Source of the DNA: Pirellulales bacterium
GTDB lineage: Bacteria > Planctomycetota > Planctomycetia > Pirellulales > JACPPG01
DNA: 52,458 bases
Reading direction: 5' to 3'
Assembly (NCBI GenBank): GCA_036490175.1
Contig: DASXEJ010000268.1
Span: forward strand, 1 to 52,458
The position numbers and the translations under genes are program-made. Below, piece after piece: positions 37,165 to 45,993 of the stretch; the stretch's first letter is position 1, and each line of letters opens with the position of its first letter. The notes under the pieces were generated by a model. The model was not told where the DNA came from. It saw only the letters and a program-made list of their open reading frames with translations, and searched no databases.

Positions 37165-37812
37165 CAAGGATGCTGGCTTGGAATCGCGCTAGACAGTTTG
37201 TGTTCCACGCGCGGTCAGAGTGGTTCCTCAATGGCCAATCGCATGCTTATTCCCGGCGCCAACAGACGAGGGAAAATTTCCACGTCGCGGCAATCCAGAG
37301 CCAAGCCCGCGGCGTACTTCTGGTCGGAATGCTCGCTTCCCCCGCAAGCGAGCACTTGCCACCAGTGGCTCCGGCGTGCGGGCGAGCGAGGTGCGCAGTC
37401 GTAATGCCCTGCTTCGTGCGCACTTTGTCTCGCTGCACGCCGTTAGTCTCGCTGAAATCAAGAAGCGAGACCTCGCCGCGCGGTGGTCCACTGCGCCGGC
37501 TTCTGTTACCACGCTCAGGAACAGCTACTGCCTCATCGCCCCACCGAGAAGCGCGCAGCGTATCATGCTCGCTCATCGTTCGCGGGGCATCTCGATTGTG
37601 ACTCGTTCGATCGCAACTGGCCGACCGGTTGGCTAGTCGTGTCTCTGTCACAAGCAATCTCCGCGCGACTGCCTGGAACGGGTCGTCGTCGGCTGGCGTC
37701 GGTCGTAGGCCGCGGTTGCGTGGCCGGCCAAACCATCCGTGGCGGCACATCGCGCGATGTTTCCACTGACCTTCGGCATTCAACACCTTTGATTATGTTC
37801 GGGAGAATCCAC
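37165..37812. other. long intergenic region, no gene seen
   Basis: A 648-base stretch with overlapping open frames on both strands, none with a recognisable motif or a good start. It contains a 9-bp hairpin at 37330-37354. It may hold a decayed gene, a small RNA or only the regulatory region of the PEP-CTERM gene. Confidence 0.45.
37330..37354. repeat. short perfect inverted repeat
   Basis: TGCTCGCTT and AAGCGAGCA flank a 7-base C-rich loop. The hairpin lies about 165 bases after the Gfo/Idh/MocA stop. No T-run follows, so a terminator role is doubtful; it resembles a dispersed palindrome. Confidence 0.5.
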
Positions 37813-38982
37813 ATGAAACCCGCAAGTTTAAGATTGGCTGTTTGGGCGATTGTACTTGGCTCTGCACTGACGGCTTCCGCCGCCGGGCCTGGATACCAGG
37901 CAGTGAATCTGGTTTCCGACGGCTCGGTTGCAGCGCTACATACCGATCCGAATCTGGTCAACGCCTGGGGAATCGCCTTCAACCCCAACGGATTCGTTTG
38001 GGTCAACGACAATGGCACCGGGCTAGCCACGCTCTACGATGGCCTGGGCACACCTCAATCGTTGGTCGTATCTGTTCCCGGCGATGACGGACCCGCGGAT
38101 CCCACTGGCATCGTCTTCAACAGCTCGAGCAGCTTTGTCGTCAGCGACGGTAACGGCCACTCCGGCGCAAGTGCCTTTATCTTCGCCAGCGAAGACGGCA
38201 CGATTTCGGGCTGGTCTCCTGGCGTTCCTCCTCCTGCTCCCGCCACCGTGGCGCATGTGGAAGTAGACCAAGCGGCCTCTGGTGCGGTGTTCAAAGGACT
38301 GGCCATCGCTACCAACGGCGGTAGCCCGTTCATTTATGCCACCGATTTCCATAACAATCGCATCGACGTTTTTAACGGCTCTTTTGCGCAGGTGACTCCC
38401 ACAGGATCATTCACAGATCCGAACATTCCCGCCGGCTTTGCGCCGTTTGGAATTCAAACCATTAACAACCAGCTGTATGTGACCTATGCAAAACAGGACG
38501 CAGTCGCGCACGACGACGTGGCCGGCCCAGGCAACGGATTCGTGGATGTCTACGACCTGAATGGCAACATGCTGCATCACCTGATCTCGCAGGGGTCGCT
38601 CAATTCGCCGTGGGGGTTGACGTTGGCGCCAGCCAACTTCGGCGTCTACAGCAACGACCTGCTGGTCGGCAACTTCGGCGACGGATTGATCCACGCCTAC
38701 GACCCCACGACCGGAGCACCGCTGGGCACGATGAGCGACAACAGCGGCAATCCGCTCGTTTTCGACGGCCTGTGGGGCCTGCAATTTGGTAACGGATTGA
38801 ACGGCCAGCCGACGAACGGCCTTTTCTTCACATCCGGACCGCAAGGCGAGTCGCATGGACTGTACGGCCGGATCACGCAAACGCCGGAGCCAACATCATT
38901 GGCAATGGCAGCCGTGGCCGCCTTCGGCCTGGCATTCGTCTATCGACGCAACCGGCGCAATGCGAAAACTCTCGCCGGCTGA
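37813..38982 (+). CDS. TIGR03118-family PEP-CTERM beta-propeller protein
   Basis: A 389-aa exported protein with signal peptide (MKPASLRLAVWAIVLGSALTASAA). The body is a six-bladed-type NHL-like propeller with repeats such as AWGIAFNPNGFVWVNDNGTG, GPADPTGIVFN and SPWGLTLAPANFGVYSNDLLVGNFGDG, characteristic of TIGR03118 proteins. The C-terminus PEPTSLAMAAVAAFG followed by a short helix and RRNRR is a PEP-CTERM sorting signal, so the protein is likely handled by an exosortase. The start is ATG 37813 with GGGAGAA upstream; the open frame begins further left without support. No exosortase gene is in the window. Confidence 0.9.
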   Translation: MKPASLRLAVWAIVLGSALTASAAGPGYQAVNLVSDGSVAALHTDPNLVNAWGIAFNPNGFVWVNDNGTGLATLYDGLGTPQSLVVSVPGDDGPADPTGIVFNSSSSFVVSDGNGHSGASAFIFASEDGTISGWSPGVPPPAPATVAHVEVDQAASGAVFKGLAIATNGGSPFIYATDFHNNRIDVFNGSFAQVTPTGSFTDPNIPAGFAPFGIQTINNQLYVTYAKQDAVAHDDVAGPGNGFVDVYDLNGNMLHHLISQGSLNSPWGLTLAPANFGVYSNDLLVGNFGDGLIHAYDPTTGAPLGTMSDNSGNPLVFDGLWGLQFGNGLNGQPTNGLFFTSGPQGESHGLYGRITQTPEPTSLAMAAVAAFGLAFVYRRNRRNAKTLAG

Positions 38983-39084
38983 ATCTAGTGGGATCCTGAC
39001 TGGTGGTGCTGCCAGACGATCAACGTGAAATCTCACAAGTGTGTGATTCAACCCAGTGCTTAACTCACTGGGGAGTGCCCGGGG

Positions 39085-39125
39085 GTAGCGCGGCTTTTAA
39101 ATGCTCGGCCGCGCTACTCCTTTTT
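39085..39125 (+). terminator. probable terminator of the PEP-CTERM gene
   Basis: A 10-bp stem (GTAGCGCGGC with GCCGCGCTAC) around a 13-nt loop, then CC and five T residues. It lies 100 bases after the TIGR03118 gene stop and overlaps the stop of the convergent beta-lactamase gene. Confidence 0.55.
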
Positions 39126-40616
39126 CTTGCGCAACTCGATCCAGTGCGTCAGCGCGTTGCCGCCACGTGATGCGGGACGCGATATCGCGGTCAGCGATCC
39201 TCCCAGCACGTCCTCGCGCAACCGCACTTCCAGGTGCAAGTCGTAAGGCGTTCGTGCGGTGTCGGCCGTGCGCAGATCTCCCCCCGTCCGGCCACGCAGC
39301 CAACCATCGCGATAGCGAACGCCATTCAACAACGTGGCTAGTTGACCTTCAAACTGCACGTGTACATCGCCGTCTTGCTGGACTTCCAGCGTGATCGGCA
39401 GGTCCCTTTCGTAGGTATGAACAAGACCTTCCCATTTGCCGGCTAGCGTCTGCAGGTCTCTATCAGCGTCGGCGGGCGGAGCCTGAAAGAGCAATCCACC
39501 TTCGTCTTTCTTTGCCGCCGCGTCAGCCGGGAGACTGACAATGTCGATGATCTCTTTCGATAAGAGCGACGGCAGCGCGGTATTCGAATTGGCCAAAGCC
39601 ACGACGACCAATCGTTTGGCAGGAACGAGCGTTAGCAGCGTGTTAACGCCCCCCATGCCACCGGAATGCGAGACCGTGGATTCGCCCGCGGCGCTCGTTT
39701 CGACAAACCAACCCAGGCCGTAGCCGCGGTTCTTGGCCGTCTCGAAAGTGGGTTCCTGCATTTTGCGGCGCGATTCGTCTGAAAGAATCTCTTTCTGGTC
39801 CGCTTGCCGATCCCCGCTATGAAACAGACCGAATCGTAGCAAATCATGGGCGCTGGCGTACACGGCCGAACCGCCAGGATGGTCGAAATCGTAAAACGGA
39901 ATTCGCAATCCGTCGGGCCCATAGCGCACGGCCTCGTACTTTTCCAGCCCAGGGCCAATGTCGACCGACATGTGCGGTAGGCCCAGCGGCAAAAAGACCT
40001 CCTCGCGCATGAAGTCGGCATAAGTCTTTCCCGAGGTGCGCGCAATCACGTAATCGATCACGCCGTAACCCAAGTTCGAATACTGAAATCGTTCACCCGG
40101 CGCGCTCACCAGGTTGGCGTAGCGACGGATCGTGTCGTCCATGGGCGGGCGATGAAACGGCTGGTCGGCATAAAAGAATTGATAGTGCAGCGGCAAACCG
40201 GCCGAGTGATTGCCGACGCGCCTTACCGTCGCGTTCGCGGCGTCGCCGACGCGCGCCACGATCTTTGCCTCGCCAAGGTAATCATTGATCGGCTTGTCGA
40301 GATCGATCTTGCCGCGCTGGACGAGAAGGGCCAGCCCAGTGGCGGTAATCGGCTTCGAGATCGAGGCCAAGGAATACATCGTATGTTCGTTGGCGGGAAC
40401 GCGATTCTCGCGATCGGCCCAACCGAAGCCCTGCTCCCAAATGATCTGTCCATCGCGCGCCACCGCCACAGCCACGGAAGGAACGCTGTGCTTGGCCAGT
40501 TCCTGTGGAATCTTAGCGCGCAAGGCATCGAACTCGTCGGCCGCGGCTTGCGCCAGGACCAATGTGGTAATACCGACGCCCAGTGCGAAGCGCACCAACA
40601 GCCGCATGCGATGCAT
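39114..40616 (-). CDS. serine beta-lactamase-like hydrolase (class C/AmpC-fold), exported
   Basis: A 500-aa protein with a signal peptide (MHRMRLLVRFALGVGITTLVLAQAAA). The penicillin-binding/AmpC fold is clear: the nucleophile motif is SISK (SLASISKPITATGL) near residue 83, the second motif is YSNLGYG near 180, and a third HSGG lies near 315. A C-terminal domain of about 110 residues follows. Such proteins include peptidoglycan D-aminopeptidases and esterases; true drug-resistance lactamase activity is not implied. GGAG sits 7 nt before ATG 40616, so this start is preferred over 40622. It is divergent from the amidohydrolase gene. Confidence 0.9.
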   Translation of the reverse strand: MHRMRLLVRFALGVGITTLVLAQAAADEFDALRAKIPQELAKHSVPSVAVAVARDGQIIWEQGFGWADRENRVPANEHTMYSLASISKPITATGLALLVQRGKIDLDKPINDYLGEAKIVARVGDAANATVRRVGNHSAGLPLHYQFFYADQPFHRPPMDDTIRRYANLVSAPGERFQYSNLGYGVIDYVIARTSGKTYADFMREEVFLPLGLPHMSVDIGPGLEKYEAVRYGPDGLRIPFYDFDHPGGSAVYASAHDLLRFGLFHSGDRQADQKEILSDESRRKMQEPTFETAKNRGYGLGWFVETSAAGESTVSHSGGMGGVNTLLTLVPAKRLVVVALANSNTALPSLLSKEIIDIVSLPADAAAKKDEGGLLFQAPPADADRDLQTLAGKWEGLVHTYERDLPITLEVQQDGDVHVQFEGQLATLLNGVRYRDGWLRGRTGGDLRTADTARTPYDLHLEVRLREDVLGGSLTAISRPASRGGNALTHWIELRKKKE

Positions 40617-40808
40617 TGCCATTCTCCGCGAATCAAGGTGTAGAAACGTGCGATACGGACCGGATCAGCCCACCGAATGTAATTGGCCGCCGAGGGGGTG
40701 TCGAATCGTGGCGGGACGAAAGGTCCGTTCGCGGGCCATTTCTGGGCGTGTTATAGTGGCGCGGCCAGGTAGGGTTGTCGAGCTCAGCTGCTGTCGGAGA
40801 ACTTTCGC

Positions 40809-42548
40809 ATGCGTCGTATCGGCCTGTATTGGCTCGCTGTCGCGCTCTTCGGCGTGCCGTCGCTGGTGGCCGAGGCGCAGACGCCACGCGGCGCATCGCA
40901 GGTAGCCCAGAACACAGTCAACCAGCAAACGCCCGTCTACGACGTAATTCTGCGCGGCGGCACGATTTACGACGGCAGCGGAGGTCCGCCCGGCGTCGGC
41001 GATGTCGGCCTGCGCGGCGATCGCATCGCGGCGGTCGGCAATCTTGCCGGAGCGCGCGCCGCACGCGAAGTCGATGTCCGCGGGCTGGCCGTCGCGCCAG
41101 GCTTTATCAACATGCTCTCTTGGGCCACGGTGTCGCTGTTGCACGATGGACGATCGCAGAGCGATATCCGCCAGGGCGTGACGCTCGAAGTCTTCGGCGA
41201 GGGGTGGTCGATGGGCCCGCTGAACGCGCGGATGCGCAAGGACATGGCCGACGGTCAGGGGGACATTAAGTACGATGTGGCCTGGTCTACGCTGGCCGAA
41301 TATATGGATTACCTGGTAAGTCGCGGCATCTCCTGCAACGTGGCCTCGTTCGTGGGTGCGACCACGGTTCGCATTCACGTGCTCGGCTACGAGGATCGCC
41401 GCCCCACCGCCGATGAACTCGACCAGATGCGACAACTCGTGCGCCAGGCGATGGAGGGAGGCGCGCTCGGCGTCGGCTCTTCGTTGATTTACGCGCCCGC
41501 CTTCTACGCCGACACGCAAGAGTTGATCGAGCTGTGCAAAGTCGCCGCCAAGTACCAGGGCATGTACATCACGCACATGCGCAGCGAGGGCAATAAACTA
41601 TTGGAAGCGGTCGACGAAACGATACGCATCGCGCGTGAGGCGGGCCTGCCCGCCGAGATCTATCATCTCAAGGCCGCGGGGCGCGATAATTGGCCCAAGC
41701 TCGGCCGTGTCGTCGAGATGGTCGAAGCGGCCCGCGCCGGCGGAACGCGGATAACGGCCGACATGTACGTCTACACAGCCGGCTCAACGGGCCTGAACGG
41801 TGCCATGCCACCCTGGGTGCAAGAGGGAGGTCTGCAGCAGTGGATCGCGCGGATGCGCGATCCGCAAATCCGCGCCCGCGTGGCCGCCGAGATGCGCACA
41901 CCGACCGACAAATGGGAAAATCTGTTGTTGGCCGCAGGCTCGCCCGATCGTGTGCTGTTGGTCGGCTTCAAGAATCTGGCGCTGAAGAATCTCACTGGCA
42001 AGACCCTGGCCGAGGTGGCCCACCGCCGTAAAACCTCTCCCGAAGAAACGGCCATGGACCTGGTGATCGAGGACGACAGCCGCGTCGATACGGTCTATTT
42101 CATGATGAACGAGGAAGACGTGAAGCGCAACATCGCGCTTCCATGGGTGAGCTTTGGTTCGGACGCGCCGTCGGAAGCGCCCGAGGGGGCCTTCACGCTG
42201 GCCAACACGCATCCGCGCACCTACGGCAACGTGGCGCGGCTGTTGGGCAAATACGTACGCGACGAGAAAGTGATTTCGCTCGCCGAAGCCATCCGCAAGC
42301 TCGCCGCGCTACCGGCAGAGAACCTGGGTCTGCGCGATCGCGGGCAGTTGCGGCCGGGCTATGTGGCCGACGTCGCGGTTTTCGATCCGGCCAAAATTCA
42401 GGACCACGCCACCTACGCCGAATCGCACCAGTACGCGACCGGCATGATGCACGTTTTTGTCAACGGTACGCAAGTGCTCGCCGACGGCGAACACACCGGC
42501 GCCAAGCCAGGCCGCGCCGTGTGGGGGCGCGGGCGGAAGGCACCCTGA
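40809..42548 (+). CDS. amidohydrolase, D-aminoacylase-like, exported, HxH motif missing
   Basis: A 579-aa protein with a Sec signal (MRRIGLYWLAVALFGVPSLVAEAQ). It has the D-aminoacylase frame: DVILRGGTIYDGSG, then APGFINMLSWATVSLLHDG, QGVTLEVFGEGWSMGP, YITHMRSEGN, AEIYHLKAAG and SFGSDAPSE. The usual HxH (GFIDxHxH) is replaced by NMLSW, and the metal Cys is absent, while the later His residues and Asp remain. It may hydrolyse N-acyl-amino acids or related amides with one metal, or be altered. It opens a run of four rightward genes and is 39 nt before the next one. ATG start. Confidence 0.85.
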   Translation: MRRIGLYWLAVALFGVPSLVAEAQTPRGASQVAQNTVNQQTPVYDVILRGGTIYDGSGGPPGVGDVGLRGDRIAAVGNLAGARAAREVDVRGLAVAPGFINMLSWATVSLLHDGRSQSDIRQGVTLEVFGEGWSMGPLNARMRKDMADGQGDIKYDVAWSTLAEYMDYLVSRGISCNVASFVGATTVRIHVLGYEDRRPTADELDQMRQLVRQAMEGGALGVGSSLIYAPAFYADTQELIELCKVAAKYQGMYITHMRSEGNKLLEAVDETIRIAREAGLPAEIYHLKAAGRDNWPKLGRVVEMVEAARAGGTRITADMYVYTAGSTGLNGAMPPWVQEGGLQQWIARMRDPQIRARVAAEMRTPTDKWENLLLAAGSPDRVLLVGFKNLALKNLTGKTLAEVAHRRKTSPEETAMDLVIEDDSRVDTVYFMMNEEDVKRNIALPWVSFGSDAPSEAPEGAFTLANTHPRTYGNVARLLGKYVRDEKVISLAEAIRKLAALPAENLGLRDRGQLRPGYVADVAVFDPAKIQDHATYAESHQYATGMMHVFVNGTQVLADGEHTGAKPGRAVWGRGRKAP

Positions 42549-42587
42549 GCCCTCGCGCGCTGCCGGCAGTCGAAGAAAGGCAACTAG

Positions 42588-44318
42588 ATGGACACAAATC
42601 GTCGGAACTTCATCAAGCTCGCAGGCGCCGCCGGGGCCGGACTCATTGCCGCGGGGCGGGCTTCCGGTAATGAGGAAGCTTTACCCGTGGCTGGCGGCCC
42701 AAAGATCGCGAATGGCGCGCAGGCGGCACCCTTCACGACAGAGCTGTTTCTGGATAACCACATGCTCGAAGTCACACCCGGCGTGTCACGCCGGCTGCAT
42801 CCGCCCAAGAAGCATGTGCTGAACCCTGTGGTGCGCTGCGATCGCTGGTGCGACGGCAACGTCATTCAGCCCTATACCACGATGTACGACCCGGAGGACA
42901 AGCTATTTAAGATGTGGGCCCGGACGGGTAGCGATTGGGAGTCACGCTTTATCGACGGCAACGCGGCCTACATGCTCTATTTCACTTCGACCGACGGCGT
43001 CCACTGGAACAAGCCCGACCTGGGCGTGATGGAGATCGCCGGCCGCCGCGACCATAACATCGTCTTTACCAGTGACTCGGTTACCGCGACGGACGCCGCC
43101 GGCGCTCAAGCGACCAAGCCGTTTGTCGAACCGAGTCAGCCAATGCGGCCCCAGGGTAAGAAGGCGTTCTTTTGGGGAGTGAACAAGCATCCCAACCCCC
43201 GCAGCCCGAGCGAGAAATTCGTGGCGCTAGCGATCGTGCAAGATCATCGGCGGGGTGCGCACATCGTCACATCGCCCGACGGCATTCACTGGACGTGCGC
43301 GAGCGCCCCGTTCTGGCAAACGCCGAATGACGTCTCTGGTAAAGGAGACGATTGCCTGATGCACTTGATGTACGACCAGGCAAAGCAGAAATGGACAATT
43401 TATCGCCGCGTGATTCCGCAGTTTACCGAGCGAATGATCGCAGACGAAAGCGACCGCGATCGGCCGGCCGTCGACCGCTACTATCGCTCGTATGCTTACG
43501 CGGATAGCGATGACCTGCGCGATTGGAAGAATCACCGGTTCATACTCAGCATGGACGCCGACGACCCGGCCGACACCGAACTCTACCAATTCGGTTGCCA
43601 TAAGTTCGGCCAGACTTATGTCGGCTACATGAGCGTGTACTATGTGCGTCGCGAGCAATCGCTGGATATCCATCTCGCCACAAGCCGCGACGGGCTGAAC
43701 TTCACCCGCGTCTGCCGAGGCCAGCCGTTCATCCCCTCGGGCGCTTTGGGGTATTACGACTACATGGCAATGGCCTGCTCGCAGCCCGAGCCGATCGTTG
43801 TCGACGACACCGTGTACATTTACTACGCCGCGGCCAACTTTCCGCACAGCGTCGATGTGGCACGATCCGATCCCGAGACACTGCAAGTGGGCGCGGCCCT
43901 GGCGACGTTCAAGCGCGACCGATTTGCCTCGCTCGAAACAAGCGACAAGGACTCGGGACCGTGTCGCGTTGTGACCAAACCATTCACCGTGCGGCAGGCG
44001 AAGTTGTTCTTGAACGCCGCCACCTGGATGAAGGGATCGATCAAGGTCGAAGCGTTAACGCGCGATTGGCAGCCGATTCCAGGCTTTGCCGAACCCCAGG
44101 CGCGGCCCATCCAAGGAGACGCACTCGACCACCCGGTCCGTTGGAACGACAACGCAGATTTGAGCAAGCTCTTGGGAAAGGAGATTCGTCTGAAGTTCTA
44201 TATGACGCGTGCGCGACTCCACGCCATGACACTGAGCGACACCGACCGAAAGCTAGGACCGGTCGATAGCGAATACAAATTCGACCCGCTCGGAGACTCC
44301 AGTCCCAAGCTCAGTTGA
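42588..44318 (+). CDS. Tat-exported beta-propeller protein (GH32/43-like)
   Basis: A 576-aa protein with a Tat signal (RRNFIKLAGAAGAGLIAAG). The body has repeated Asp/Trp-rich blade motifs (YDPEDKLFKMWARTGSDW, TSTDGVHWNKPDLG, TSPDGIHWTC, ATSRDGLNFTRV), typical of five-bladed glycosidase-like propellers of the GH32/43/130 type. A C-terminal beta domain of about 100 residues follows. Catalytic residues cannot be assigned with certainty, so the sugar activity is inferred. The ribosome binding site is AAAGG upstream of the ATG, and the preceding amidohydrolase ends 39 nt earlier, so they are likely co-transcribed. Confidence 0.7.
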   Translation: MDTNRRNFIKLAGAAGAGLIAAGRASGNEEALPVAGGPKIANGAQAAPFTTELFLDNHMLEVTPGVSRRLHPPKKHVLNPVVRCDRWCDGNVIQPYTTMYDPEDKLFKMWARTGSDWESRFIDGNAAYMLYFTSTDGVHWNKPDLGVMEIAGRRDHNIVFTSDSVTATDAAGAQATKPFVEPSQPMRPQGKKAFFWGVNKHPNPRSPSEKFVALAIVQDHRRGAHIVTSPDGIHWTCASAPFWQTPNDVSGKGDDCLMHLMYDQAKQKWTIYRRVIPQFTERMIADESDRDRPAVDRYYRSYAYADSDDLRDWKNHRFILSMDADDPADTELYQFGCHKFGQTYVGYMSVYYVRREQSLDIHLATSRDGLNFTRVCRGQPFIPSGALGYYDYMAMACSQPEPIVVDDTVYIYYAAANFPHSVDVARSDPETLQVGAALATFKRDRFASLETSDKDSGPCRVVTKPFTVRQAKLFLNAATWMKGSIKVEALTRDWQPIPGFAEPQARPIQGDALDHPVRWNDNADLSKLLGKEIRLKFYMTRARLHAMTLSDTDRKLGPVDSEYKFDPLGDSSPKLS

Positions 44319-44651
44319 CGTCGCGCGATGGCAACACGGCGCGCCATGCCTATGGGTCGGGCCATTGTTATCGGCGCGCCGACTGGAGACAGCCGCGGGG
44401 CCGGGACAACGTTCCCGTAGCTCACGCTTGCCAGTAATGGACGGCAGGCAATTCACCGATATTGCCGGCAAAAGTCCGGCATTTACCCCTGTATCGCCCC
44501 CTTCCCAATCCTCTGCGGTGGGCTAAGCTTTTATGTTGCGTCCTGTTGGGTCGCCTCCTTTCTGGCACGAAGCCTATCGGCGGCCCTGAGGTTCGGGATG
44601 CCCCGCGTCGAACGCCTCCCGCTCCCGTTCCTTCCGACGAGGCCCACACAG
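44319..44651. other. intergenic spacer upstream of the aldolase
   Basis: About 333 bases between the propeller gene and the DapA-like gene. No convincing gene or promoter was seen. Confidence 0.45.
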
Positions 44652-45674
44652 ATGGCCGGCGACAATCGCCTTCGTGGCATCTTTACACCTAATATCGTGC
44701 CGCTCGATGCGCGCGGCGACATCAACGAGCCCGAGCTGCGCCGCTACACCGATTGGTTGATCGAGCACGGCGTACATGGCCTGTATCCCAATGGGTCGAC
44801 CGGCGAGTTCAACCGCTTCACCGTCGAAGAGCGGCGTCGCATCATCGCGATCATGGTGGATCAAGCGCGCGGCCGGGTGCCAATCCTGGCTGGCGCCGCC
44901 GAGGCCAACGTCCGCGAGACGATTGCCGCCTGCGAATATTATCACGAGCTGGGCGTGCGAGCGGTGGCGATTGTTTCGCCCTATTACTACAAGCTCAGCC
45001 CGCCGGCCGTGTATGCCTACTTTCGCGAGATCGGCCGGCACACGCCGGTCGACGTGACGCTCTACAACATTCCGATGTTCGCTTCGCCGATCGACGTGCC
45101 GACCGTGCAGCGTCTGAGCGAAGAATTCGAGAAGATCGTGGCGATCAAGGATTCCTCGGGCGATTTGCCGCACATGATCCGCATGATCGCGGCGGTGCGT
45201 CCCAATCGGCCCGACTTCAGCTTCCTCACTGGCTGGGACGCGGCGCTGATGCCGATGCTGCTAATCGGCTGCGACGGCGGCACCAACGCCACTAGCGGCG
45301 TCGTGCCCGAAATCACACGCAAGTTGTACGACCTGACCACCAGCGGCCGACTGGACGAAGCCCGCGAGCTGCAATACAAGGTTGTGCGGCTGTTCGACGC
45401 CATGATGTATACGGCCGATTTCCCCGAAGGCTTTCGCGCCGCTCTGTCGCTGCGCGGCTTCGAGCCAGGCGTGGGACGGCAGCCCATGTCTGAAGGACAG
45501 CAGATCGAGTTATCGACGGTGCGCGACACGTTGCAATGCCTGCTGGCTGAAGAGGGCTTTACGAATGAGCCGATTGGCGGCTGTCCGGCGACTGGCCGCG
45601 TTGATCCAAAAGCCGTGAGCCAGATCGTGCAGGGAGTGCTGGCCGAACTCAATCGCCGCGGCCTGGCGAATTGA
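44652..45674 (+). CDS. DapA/NAL-family aldolase or lyase
   Basis: A 340-aa class I aldolase of the dihydrodipicolinate synthase / N-acetylneuraminate lyase family. [16 protein letters not shown] starts the barrel; [16 protein letters not shown] is the GxxGE loop; [16 protein letters not shown] carries the conserved Tyr; YNIPMF follows; and the Schiff-base Lys is in VAIKDSSGD near 166. Members split or make 2-oxo acids with pyruvate (4-hydroxytetrahydrodipicolinate, sialic acid, 2-keto-3-deoxy sugar acids). Length exceeds true DapA by about 40 aa at the C-terminus, and no lysine genes are nearby, so a catabolic lyase is favoured. The start ATG 44652 ([11 protein letters not shown]) is chosen over an upstream one. 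Confidence 0.85.
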   Translation: MAGDNRLRGIFTPNIVPLDARGDINEPELRRYTDWLIEHGVHGLYPNGSTGEFNRFTVEERRRIIAIMVDQARGRVPILAGAAEANVRETIAACEYYHELGVRAVAIVSPYYYKLSPPAVYAYFREIGRHTPVDVTLYNIPMFASPIDVPTVQRLSEEFEKIVAIKDSSGDLPHMIRMIAAVRPNRPDFSFLTGWDAALMPMLLIGCDGGTNATSGVVPEITRKLYDLTTSGRLDEARELQYKVVRLFDAMMYTADFPEGFRAALSLRGFEPGVGRQPMSEGQQIELSTVRDTLQCLLAEEGFTNEPIGGCPATGRVDPKAVSQIVQGVLAELNRRGLAN

Positions 45675-45699
45675 GGCTATCGGTAGCGGAGAAGAGAAC

Positions 45700-45768
45700 A
45701 ACCACGAATCGCTCGAATTGGACGAATGAAGAAGGCCAGCGTGTTCCCATTCGTGTCATTCGTGGTTT
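45700..45768. repeat. inverted repeat of the CCACGAAT type
   Basis: The arm AACCACGAATCGCTCGAAT near 45700 pairs imperfectly with ATTCGTGTCATTCGTGGTT near 45750. Elements of this type (CCACGAAT...ATTCGTGG) are scattered in many bacterial genomes, from memory. No ORF or flanking duplication was seen. Confidence 0.6.
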
Positions 45769-45824
45769 CGACGAATTTGGCCATCGATCGAGAGAATTGA
45801 ATTGCAGGGAACTGAGAAATATTT

Positions 45825-45852
45825 GCCACAGAGGACGCCGAAGTCACAGAGG
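45825..45852. repeat. CACAGAGG-type dispersed repeat fragment
   Basis: GCCACAGAGGACGCCGAAG is followed by TCACAGAGG, so CACAGAGG occurs twice 19 bases apart. This is typical of short intergenic repeats in planctomycetes, from memory. Confidence 0.5.
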
Positions 45853-45993
45853 TAGAAGTTCGAGATGGAAACTGGCGGCACGCGGTCAATGGTGAATGCC
45901 ACTTACTCGTTGCGACCGCTTCTTCCTCACTATCCTCTGAGTACTCAGTGGTGAAATCTGTCTTCGGTATTTCGGATTGACGCGCAGTATTTC

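Larger units (their letters stand above)
45675..45993. other. repeat-filled spacer upstream of the BMC gene
   Basis: About 319 bases holding two kinds of dispersed repeat (45700-45768 and 45825-45852) and no gene. The spacer argues against tight co-transcription of the aldolase and BMC genes. No promoter motif was seen. Confidence 0.6.

Noticed and set aside
37170-37636. overlapping 138-179-aa frames on both strands
   Set aside because: Mutually exclusive frames without motifs or starts; treated as non-coding.
39114-40616. antibiotic-resistance beta-lactamase
   Set aside because: The SxxK/YSN fold is shared by many peptidases and esterases; nothing specific to drug resistance is seen.
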